NCBI GenBank assembly: GCA_024515975.1
Contig: JAMSKV010000009.1
Span: 62,001-126,000 of the forward strand
Source of the DNA: Endosaccharibacter trunci
GTDB lineage: Bacteria; Pseudomonadota; Alphaproteobacteria; Acetobacterales; Acetobacteraceae
Length of the DNA stretch: 64,000 bases
Reading direction: 5' to 3'
The position numbers and the translations under genes were made by a program. Shown here one piece after another: positions 58,194 through 64,000 of the stretch (its first letter is position 1; each line of letters begins with the position of its first letter). The notes under the pieces are model-generated. The model was not told where the DNA came from and did not search any database. It was given only the letters and a program-made list of their open reading frames with translations.

Positions 58194-59360
58194 TCAGCCT
58201 CGCGGGCCGAACGATGGCGTGGACGGCGCCGTCGCCGCGCCCGGTGCGGACGCGGCGACGGTGCGCGTCAGTACGCGGAGTTCGTTGCGCAACTCTGCCG
58301 TAGATTGGGCGCGGCCCTGCTCCGTCTCGGCGAGAAGGCGCTGCAGCAGACGCTCGATCGAGCGCAGCTCCTGGCCGCCGGCCGCATCCGCGCCGGCCGG
58401 GTCGGCTAGCTTGCGCAGGACCGGCGTCATCGCCGACTGGGTCTCGGCGACACGCAGCATGAGCTGCTGGTTGGCGCGCAGCAGCTCGGTCAGGGCGCCG
58501 AGCCGGTCCGCGAGGGTGGCCATGGTCTGGTTGTGGTTCTGGCGGCCGTCCTCGGCGCGGACAAGCACGCTCTGAAGTCCGTCCAGATTCTCGGCGGTCT
58601 GTTCCAGCAGCGCCTGCACATAGGTCGGGATCGGCGCCTCGCCATCGCCGCCGGTGTAGCCGGAGGAGAAGCGGGTGATGCCGGCGAGCCATTCTTCCAG
58701 CTCGTTGAAGAAGCGGTTCTGCGCCTGGCCCGCCGTGAGATCGAGGAAGCCCAGGACCAGCGATCCGGCCAGACCGAACATGGAGGCGGAAAACGCCGTT
58801 CCCATTCCGGCGAGCGGTTGCGCCAGGCCGGATTTGAGCTGGTCGAACATCTGCGTGACGTCGGCGGAGCCGACATTCATGCCGGCGATGATTCCGCCGA
58901 TGGAATGCACCGTATGCAACAGGCCCCAGAACGTGCCGAGCAGGCCCAGGAAGATCAGTAGCCCGGTCATGTAGCGCGACAGCTCGCGGCTCTCATCCAA
59001 ACGGGAGGACAGGCTGTCGAGCAGCGAGCGCGTGGCGGGCGTGGACAGCACCAGACGGTCGGCGCGGTTGCGGGTCGCCAGCATCGACGCCATCGGCGCC
59101 AGCAGGCGTGGCGGGGTCGGCGGCGCCAGGCCGGCGCGTGGCTGCCGCAGCGTCTCGATCCAGCGCACTTCCGGCGTGAGGCGGATCACCATCAACAGGT
59201 TCCAGCCGATGCCGAGCACGAGCACGGCGAGAATCAGCCCGTCCAGAATGGGGTTGTTGCGGAAGGCCAGCACCAGAGTCGGGAACAGGAACGCGACGGC
59301 GACCGCGACCACCAGCAGGAACACGAGCATCCGGATCACATAGGTGGTCGGGCGGGTCAT
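58194..59360 (-). CDS. MotA/TolQ/ExbB-like proton-channel protein with cytoplasmic coiled coil
   Basis: The 388-residue protein has four hydrophobic segments (about 7-30, 38-60, 145-165, 203-225), with MTGLLIFLGLLGTFWGLL and GTAFSASMFGLAGSLVLGFLDL matching the channel helices of the MotA/TolQ family. About 130 residues of mostly helical cytoplasmic chain follow (PTYVQALLEQTAENLDGLQS, LLQRLLAETEQGRAQ). It pairs with the MotB-like gene product and would form the ion-driven half of a stator complex. The ATG overlaps the preceding gene's stop (ATGA). Confidence 0.8.
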   Translation of the reverse strand: MTRPTTYVIRMLVFLLVVAVAVAFLFPTLVLAFRNNPILDGLILAVLVLGIGWNLLMVIRLTPEVRWIETLRQPRAGLAPPTPPRLLAPMASMLATRNRADRLVLSTPATRSLLDSLSSRLDESRELSRYMTGLLIFLGLLGTFWGLLHTVHSIGGIIAGMNVGSADVTQMFDQLKSGLAQPLAGMGTAFSASMFGLAGSLVLGFLDLTAGQAQNRFFNELEEWLAGITRFSSGYTGGDGEAPIPTYVQALLEQTAENLDGLQSVLVRAEDGRQNHNQTMATLADRLGALTELLRANQQLMLRVAETQSAMTPVLRKLADPAGADAAGGQELRSIERLLQRLLAETEQGRAQSTAELRNELRVLTRTVAASAPGAATAPSTPSFGPRG

Positions 59361-60106
59361 GGCTGAGGAGATCCTGCGGCAGGAGCCTGGCTGGGAGTGG
59401 TGGACGGGGAGGCGGCGGCCTGGACGCTTCCATCCGGGTTGCTTTGTTCGTGCAGGTCGACCCGGTCGGTTCCGGCCGAAGCGTTCGGATCCATCCTGAC
59501 ATAGATCCGGGTCGATGCGATGCCGTCATTGATCAGCACCGCGCGGGCGACCAGGCCGCGTGACAGGGCGAGGCGGCGCGGGGTGGACGGATCGTCCGGG
59601 CTGCCCGCGGCGGCGGCATCGAGAATGGCACGCGCCTGCGGATCGGCCTTCAGCTTCGCCGCGAAGTCGTGCAGAGCCTGCATGGTCGCCGGGTTCAGGT
59701 CGCTGGCATTGGCGCCGAAGGTGATCCGCACCCCGTCGGGCAGGGGCGTCGCGGCTCCGACCGCGTTCGGCACGACCGGAACCGGCGGCGGCGGCGGCGG
59801 CGGATGCAGCGGCACGTTCACCACCGGCGCGGCAAAGACGGGCGCCGCCGGAGGCGCTGCCGGAATGGTGGCGGCCGGCGCGTTGGACGGAGCCGGAGCA
59901 GTGGCAGCGCGCCGCGCCGCGTGGCGGCCATGCGATGTGTCGTGCGACGGCGCGTGGTGCGCGGCGCTCTCGTGCTCGCCGCTGCCCAACGCATCCAGCG
60001 CGCTCTGGCTGGTGGTGACCTGTGCCGCGGCGACCCTGGCCGCGACGACGGGGGCGACGAACAGCAGCGTCGCAGCGGCAAGAACGGGAAGGGCGGGTTT
60101 TTGCAT
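59357..60106 (-). CDS. Secreted protein with degenerate OmpA-like domain, first gene of the stator-like operon
   Basis: The 249-residue protein has a signal peptide (about 1-28), a His/Ala/Pro-rich stretch (about 45-115, with HHAPSHDTSHGRHAARR and a proline run), and a C-terminal OmpA-like domain: VRITFGANASDLNPATMQAL, then FAAKLKADPQARAILDAAAAG. The domain keeps the hydrophobic core but lacks the usual peptidoglycan-binding Asp/Arg set, so it may bind a protein rather than peptidoglycan. It is coupled to the MotA-like gene by a four-base overlap. No family name recognised. Confidence 0.65.
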   Translation of the reverse strand: MQKPALPVLAAATLLFVAPVVAARVAAAQVTTSQSALDALGSGEHESAAHHAPSHDTSHGRHAARRAATAPAPSNAPAATIPAAPPAAPVFAAPVVNVPLHPPPPPPPVPVVPNAVGAATPLPDGVRITFGANASDLNPATMQALHDFAAKLKADPQARAILDAAAAGSPDDPSTPRRLALSRGLVARAVLINDGIASTRIYVRMDPNASAGTDRVDLHEQSNPDGSVQAAASPSTTPSQAPAAGSPQP

Positions 60107-60149
60107 CGGGCGGGAACCGTAAACGAGCCGCGCGCCCGGTCAACCGCAT

Positions 60150-60169
60150 CCCGGGGGCTGTACCCCGGG
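60150..60169 (-). other. Perfect GC hairpin upstream of the stator-like operon
   Basis: Arms CCCGGGG (60150-60156) and CCCCGGG (60163-60169), loop six bases, no U tract. It lies between suhB and the secreted OmpA-like gene and may attenuate readthrough from suhB. Confidence 0.35.
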
Positions 60170-60198
60170 CGGACGCGCCGGCCCTGCGGACAGAAGGA

Positions 60199-61047
60199 TC
60201 AGCCTGCGGCGGTGGTCCCGGCGGACATGCCGCCCAGAACCAGTTCGCGCAGGCGGGCATGCATGTGTGGATTGGCGGCGACGACATGGCACTCCATGTC
60301 CATCGCCTCCTGCGGCGCATTGTGCGGATCGGTAGTGAAACCGCCGGCCTCGCGCACGACCAGAAGGCCCGCGGCGCAGTCCCACGGCTTGAGTCCCAGC
60401 TCCCAGAACCCGTCGTAGCGGCCGGCGGCGGTCCAGCACAGATCGAGCGCGGCGGAGCCGAAGCGGCGGACGCCGGCGACCTGCGGCATGATGGCGGCAA
60501 GCGTCCGGGCGAAGGGAAGCTTGCGGTTGTTGTGCGTGGCGGCGAACGGAATGCCGGTCGCGAACACGCAATCGATCATCTCGCGACGTGCGGAAACGCG
60601 CAGGCGGCGTTCGTTCAGATAGGCGCCGGCGCCCTTCTCCGCCCAGAACATCTCGTTTCCGGCCGGGTTGTAGACCACGGCGGCGGCCAGCTCGGCGCTG
60701 CCGTCCGGCAGCCGGCGCTGCAGGCCGATGCTGATCGCCCAGTGCGGAATGCCGTGAAGGAAGTTGGTGGTCCCGTCCAGCGGATCGACCACCCAGCGCC
60801 AGGTCCAGTTTTCGCCGCCGGAGGCGCCGCTTTCCTCCATCAGGAAGGCGTAGCCTGGGCGGGCGCGGCCCAGCTCCTCGCGCAGCGTGGTCTCGGCGCG
60901 CAGATCGGCCTGGGACACGAAATCGCCCGGGCCCTTGATGCTGACCTGGAGTTGCTCGACCTCGTTGAAGTCGCGCAGCAAACGACGCGCCGCCTTCTGC
61001 GCCGCGTTGTGCATGACGGTCATCACCGGGGAAAGCCGCATCGCCAT
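60199..61047 (-). CDS. suhB: Inositol monophosphatase family phosphatase
   Basis: The 282-residue phosphatase has metal ligands E71/E72 (MEESG), D88 and D91 (VVDPLDGTTNF), and WDCAAGLLVVREAGG near the C-terminus. It hydrolyses inositol-1-phosphate; in E. coli SuhB also joins rRNA antitermination. Placed between efp and the stator-like genes, it belongs to the minus-strand block. The symbol follows the closest bacterial relatives; the substrate is not fixed by sequence. Confidence 0.9.
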   Translation of the reverse strand: MAMRLSPVMTVMHNAAQKAARRLLRDFNEVEQLQVSIKGPGDFVSQADLRAETTLREELGRARPGYAFLMEESGASGGENWTWRWVVDPLDGTTNFLHGIPHWAISIGLQRRLPDGSAELAAAVVYNPAGNEMFWAEKGAGAYLNERRLRVSARREMIDCVFATGIPFAATHNNRKLPFARTLAAIMPQVAGVRRFGSAALDLCWTAAGRYDGFWELGLKPWDCAAGLLVVREAGGFTTDPHNAPQEAMDMECHVVAANPHMHARLRELVLGGMSAGTTAAG

Positions 61048-61091
61048 CGTTCAGACCGTCTCCAAGAGGATCAGCGTCGGGGAAGCCCCGA

Positions 61092-61658
61092 TCAGCCCTT
61101 CGCGCGCTCGACGTAGGACGAATCGTCCGTGCGCACCACGACGCGCTCGCCCACCTCGATGAAAGGCGGCACCATGGTCTTCACGCCGTTGGAGAGCTTG
61201 GCCGGCTTGTAGGAGGAGGACGCGGTCTGTCCCTTCACCACCGGGTCGGCCTCGACGATCTCCAGCACCACATGCGGCGGGAGGTCCATGGCGACCGGGT
61301 CGCCTTCCACCAGCTTCACGTTCACCGTCATGTTGTCCTGCAGGAAGGCCACGCCGTCGCCGAGGATGTCGGCCGGAATCATGGTCTGCTCGAACGTCTC
61401 GGGATCCATGAGAACGAGGTTGTCGCCGTCAGTATAGGAGTAGGTGAACTCCTTGTCCTCGGTCATCAGGCGTTCGACGGTGTCGGCGGTACGCCAGCGC
61501 TCGTTGGTCTTGTTGCCCGTCTTCAGGTCGCGCATTTCAACCTGGATGAAGGCGCCGCCCTTGCCCGGCGTGATGATCTGCTGCTTGAGCACCGTCCAGC
61601 GACGGCCGTCATGCTCGATCACCTGGCCGGCTCGGATCAGGTTGGCCTGCTGCTTCAT
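61092..61658 (-). CDS. efp: Elongation factor P
   Basis: The 188-residue factor relieves ribosome stalling at consecutive prolines. The three beta-barrel domains are intact, and the modification site is K33 in TPGKGGA, equivalent to E. coli K34. epmB lies upstream on the same strand and epmA is just beyond it, so this lysine is almost certainly beta-lysylated. Several proline-run proteins in this window (TolA, the OmpA linker, the secreted OmpA-like protein) are likely clients. A promoter candidate lies at 61704-61733. Confidence 0.96.
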   Translation of the reverse strand: MKQQANLIRAGQVIEHDGRRWTVLKQQIITPGKGGAFIQVEMRDLKTGNKTNERWRTADTVERLMTEDKEFTYSYTDGDNLVLMDPETFEQTMIPADILGDGVAFLQDNMTVNVKLVEGDPVAMDLPPHVVLEIVEADPVVKGQTASSSYKPAKLSNGVKTMVPPFIEVGERVVVRTDDSSYVERAKG

Positions 61659-61703
61659 CGTCGAGCCTTGCTTGAAAATGGTCGGAAAAGGATGAGGAGC
61701 GGG

Positions 61704-61733
61704 CTTCTAGCGCCAATGCCCGCCCCGGGGCAA
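61704..61733 (-). promoter_or_regulatory. Candidate efp promoter
   Basis: On the minus strand, TTGCCC (61733-61728) and TAGAAG (61709-61704) are 18 bases apart in the epmB-efp gap, 45 bases before the efp ATG. Confidence 0.3.
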
Positions 61734-61767
61734 GGTTGCGGACCCGCGCCTGACCGGAGACCGCCGC

Positions 61768-62805
61768 TCAGGAGGAGGGCAGGGCATGCGTCGGCAGCCT
61801 GTGCATGGCGCCGCTCGGGTCCGAGACCGTTTCGCCGCCCTCCGGCAGATAGGACGGGCCGATCGGCACCTTGCCGTGGCCGCCCTCGATATCCAGCACA
61901 TAGGTCGGCCAGGCGAGGCCGGTGACGCGGCCGCGCAGCGCGCGCAGCAGGGCTTGTCCTTCCCCGATCGGCACGTGAAAGCGCGCGGTGCCGGGGGCGG
62001 GATCGAGCTGGTGCAGATAATAAGGCTTGATCCGGTGGCGGACCATGGCGCGGAGCAGGTCTTCCAGCGAGTCCGGATCGTCGTTCACGCCGCGCAGCAG
62101 GACGGACTGGCCCAGCACCGGGATCGCGCGGGCCTGCAACAGGCGCAGCGCGTCGCGGGTGGCCGGGCCGAACTCCCGCGCGTGATTGGCATGCAGCACC
62201 AGCCACATCGCCTTTTCGGTCTCCAGCGCATCGGCGATCTCCGCCGTGATCCGCTCGGGGGCGGCGACAGGGACGCGGCTGTGGATGCGGATCGTGGTGA
62301 CGTGCGGCATGGCGTCGAGGGCGCCGACGATCTGCCGGAGCCTGCGCGGCGAGAGCATCAGCGGGTCGCCGCCGGTCAGGATCACCTCCGTGATCTCCGG
62401 CGTGCCGCGCAGCCATGCCAGCGCGCGTTCGAGGGCGGCCTCGTCCAGCAGCCCGCCTTCCGGTCCCACGTGCTCGCGCCGGAAGCAGAACCGGCAATAG
62501 AGCGGACAGACCAGCAGCGGCTTGAGCAGGGCGCGATCCGGATAGCGGCGCACGATGCCGGGCACGGGCGAGTGCGCGGCATCGCCGATCGGGTCGGCCA
62601 GCTCGTGCGGCGCGTGCCGGATCTCGTCCGGGTGCGGGATCACCTGGCGGCCGATTGGATCGTCCGGGTGCTCGATCAGGGCGCCGAAGGCGGCGGGGAT
62701 CAGCGTGGCGTAGCGCGATGCCACGGCCTCCAGCGCCGCGCGATCGGCTTCCGGTGCCAGTTTCGCTGCGATCAGCGCATCGACGGAACGGATTGGCGCG
62801 GTCAT
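61768..62805 (-). CDS. epmB: EF-P-(R)-beta-lysine 2,3-aminomutase EpmB
   Basis: The 345-residue radical-SAM enzyme turns L-lysine into (R)-beta-lysine for attachment to EF-P. The cluster motif CPLYCRFC gives C100, C104 and C107. GGDPLML and the PLP-type Lys region near the C-terminus (GGHGKVPIGPSYLP) are present. It matches the short EpmB class rather than clostridial lysine aminomutase, and its neighbours confirm this. The ATG at 62805 diverges from epmA with 58 bases between. Confidence 0.94.
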   Translation of the reverse strand: MTAPIRSVDALIAAKLAPEADRAALEAVASRYATLIPAAFGALIEHPDDPIGRQVIPHPDEIRHAPHELADPIGDAAHSPVPGIVRRYPDRALLKPLLVCPLYCRFCFRREHVGPEGGLLDEAALERALAWLRGTPEITEVILTGGDPLMLSPRRLRQIVGALDAMPHVTTIRIHSRVPVAAPERITAEIADALETEKAMWLVLHANHAREFGPATRDALRLLQARAIPVLGQSVLLRGVNDDPDSLEDLLRAMVRHRIKPYYLHQLDPAPGTARFHVPIGEGQALLRALRGRVTGLAWPTYVLDIEGGHGKVPIGPSYLPEGGETVSDPSGAMHRLPTHALPSS

Positions 62806-62863
62806 CGGCGCGCTGTACTGCGAGCAGCCGGCCCGCTGCAACATGAACCAAGGAGAACCTGCC

Positions 62864-63859
62864 ATGGAAACCGACCGCTCCGGCGGCGCGCTTCCATCCC
62901 TCCCGGATCGCCTGCCGTTTCTGCGCAGGCGGGGACTGATGCTGCGCGGCGTGCGCGCCTTCTTCGAGGCGCGCGGCTACATGGAGGCGGAAACGCCGTT
63001 CCTCGTGCCCTCGCCCGGCGAGGAGGTGCATCTGCGTCCGTTCCGCTCGGTCCTGGAACATCCGGATGGCGCTACGGAAACGCTCTGGCTGCACACCAGC
63101 CCGGAATTCGCGATGAAGCGCATCGTCGCGGCGACCGGGCTTCCCGTGTTCCAGCTCGCGCGGGTCTGGCGCAACGGCGAGAACAGCGCGCTGCATGCGC
63201 CGGAATTCACCATGCTGGAGTGGTACCGGCCCGGCGCCGACATGGCGTCGCTGATGGACGAGACCGAGTCTTTGCTCCGCCGGCTGCTGCCGCCAGCGAT
63301 CGAAGGGGCGGAGGGCACGCTCCGGATCGACGCGCCGTTCGAGCGGCTGACCATGCAGGAGGCGTTCCGGCGTTTCGTCGGCGCCGACATGCTCGGTACG
63401 GCGGGAGATGCCGAGGCGCTGGCCGGGCAGGCCGGTGTCGCGCTCCGGGCGGGGGAGACGTGGGAGGATCTGTTCTTCCGGCTGCTGCTGGAGCGGGTCG
63501 AGCCCCGGATCGGGCGCGAGCGTCCGACCTTCCTGACCCATTGGCCGCGGGCGCAGGCGGCGCTAGCGCGGTGCGATCCGGGCGACCCGCGCGCGGCGCT
63601 CCGGTTCGAGCTCTACGCTTCCGGACTCGAGCTGGCCAACGGGTTCGACGAGCTCACGGACGCGCAGGAACAGCGCACGCGGTTCGCGCTGGATCGCGCG
63701 CGCCGTCTGGCAATCGACCCGACGCTCGACTGGAGCCCTGACGAGGCCTTTCTTCGGGCGCTGCCGGATCTGCCGCCTTGCGCCGGGATCGCGCTTGGAT
63801 TCGACCGTCTGGTGATGCTGGCGACCGGTGCCAGGCGGATCGGCGCGGTGCTGTGGTAA
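62864..63859 (+). CDS. epmA: EF-P lysyltransferase EpmA (GenX/PoxA)
   Basis: The 331-residue protein is a class II lysyl-tRNA-synthetase catalytic core without the anticodon domain. Motif 1 region RAFFEARGYMEAETPFLVPSPGEE is followed by motif 2 (FQLARVWRNGENSALHAPEFTMLEWYR) and motif 3 (GIALGFDRLVML). It activates beta-lysine and joins it to EF-P K33. The ATG at 62864 has AGGAGA seven bases upstream, better than the ATG at 62843. EpmC, the hydroxylase, is not seen here. Confidence 0.95.
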   Translation: METDRSGGALPSLPDRLPFLRRRGLMLRGVRAFFEARGYMEAETPFLVPSPGEEVHLRPFRSVLEHPDGATETLWLHTSPEFAMKRIVAATGLPVFQLARVWRNGENSALHAPEFTMLEWYRPGADMASLMDETESLLRRLLPPAIEGAEGTLRIDAPFERLTMQEAFRRFVGADMLGTAGDAEALAGQAGVALRAGETWEDLFFRLLLERVEPRIGRERPTFLTHWPRAQAALARCDPGDPRAALRFELYASGLELANGFDELTDAQEQRTRFALDRARRLAIDPTLDWSPDEAFLRALPDLPPCAGIALGFDRLVMLATGARRIGAVLW

Positions 63860-63966
63860 ATCGGCCATCCGAACACACCGTAACGTTTGCGCATCTCGAC
63901 ATCCGGTTCGGCGTTTCGGACGTTAAGGGAGTTGGATACCCCCGTTTCTCTTGCCGGTAGGCGCTC

Positions 63967-64000
63967 ATGAGCCCGACATCGTTCCGTTCCATCCTTTTTC
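63967..64000 (+). CDS. Possible start of a gene cut by the window end
   Basis: An ATG at 63967 opens a frame (MSPTSFRSILF) that runs off the window. The upstream GGTAGG is only a weak ribosome-binding site. Too short to judge; listed because nothing else occupies the last 140 bases. Confidence 0.2.
   Translation, partial: MSPTSFRSILF

Noticed and set aside
57206-59360. Zorya defence system, suggested by the MotA-like and MotB-like pair
   Set aside because: No ZorC, ZorD or ZorE-type gene follows; the neighbours are a GNAT, suhB and efp, and the block looks like conserved housekeeping context.

Overview
The window looks like ordinary chromosome of a high-GC alphaproteobacterium, most likely of the Acetobacteraceae (acetic acid bacteria and relatives). 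Reasons: a fused shikimate kinase/3-dehydroquinate synthase gene followed by xerD and accA, the secA/parvulin/argJ neighbourhood, the ruv/ybgC/tol-pal/tilS/ftsH/folP/glmM chain, and a nadABC operon with a Nudix-fold regulator nearby. The family assignment is inference. I saw no tRNA or rRNA gene, insertion sequence, prophage or CRISPR array.

Layout. 1-3.7 kb: tail of a glycine-rich DUF2076-like gene, a secreted endo/exonuclease/phosphatase-fold protein coupled to a beta-carbonic anhydrase, an NrtR/NadQ-like NAD regulator with a degenerate Nudix box, and a secreted RNase T2. 4.0-6.4 kb: an orphan TonB-dependent receptor. 6.5-9.9 kb: the nadA-nadB-nadC operon behind a palindrome that contains a good -10 hexamer. 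10-16.3 kb: a Tat-exported phospholipase C, alaS, a SirB1-like protein and a GtrA membrane protein. 16.4-21.9 kb: an OmpA porin, the aroK-aroB fusion, a small membrane protein, xerD and accA. 22-26 kb: two secreted hydrolases (phospholipase D fold and HAD phosphatase) in one coupled unit, a CinA/MoaB-fold protein and an SMP-30 lactonase.

26-31.4 kb (minus strand): parvulin, argJ, an RDD protein, a Rieske oxygenase and a GNAT-Nudix (MutT) fusion. 31.8-37.2 kb: secA, yebC, ruvC and a ClC chloride/proton antiporter. 37.3-38.4 kb: an ArsR regulator and a short-chain dehydrogenase separated by a perfect palindrome. 38.5-54.5 kb: ruvA, ruvB, ybgC, two small stress-type genes, tolQ-tolR-tolA-tolB-pal-cpoB, tilS, ftsH, an inverted orphan gene, folP, glmM and thiD. 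This is the usual cell-envelope/recombination chain, interrupted at several points by extra genes.

54.6-64 kb: a lipoprotein with two retropepsin-like motifs, rpmJ, a TPR protein, then a long minus-strand block (epmB, efp, suhB, a secreted OmpA-like protein, a MotA/TolQ-like protein, a MotB-like protein, a GNAT), with epmA divergent from epmB. efp, epmA and epmB form a near-complete pathway for beta-lysylation of elongation factor P. The secreted/MotA-like/MotB-like trio is the best candidate for a poorly described machine here: an ion-driven, peptidoglycan-anchored stator-type complex with an extra periplasmic partner. Start codons were chosen from ribosome-binding sites, signal peptides and overlaps with neighbours. 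Several differ from the longest open frame.
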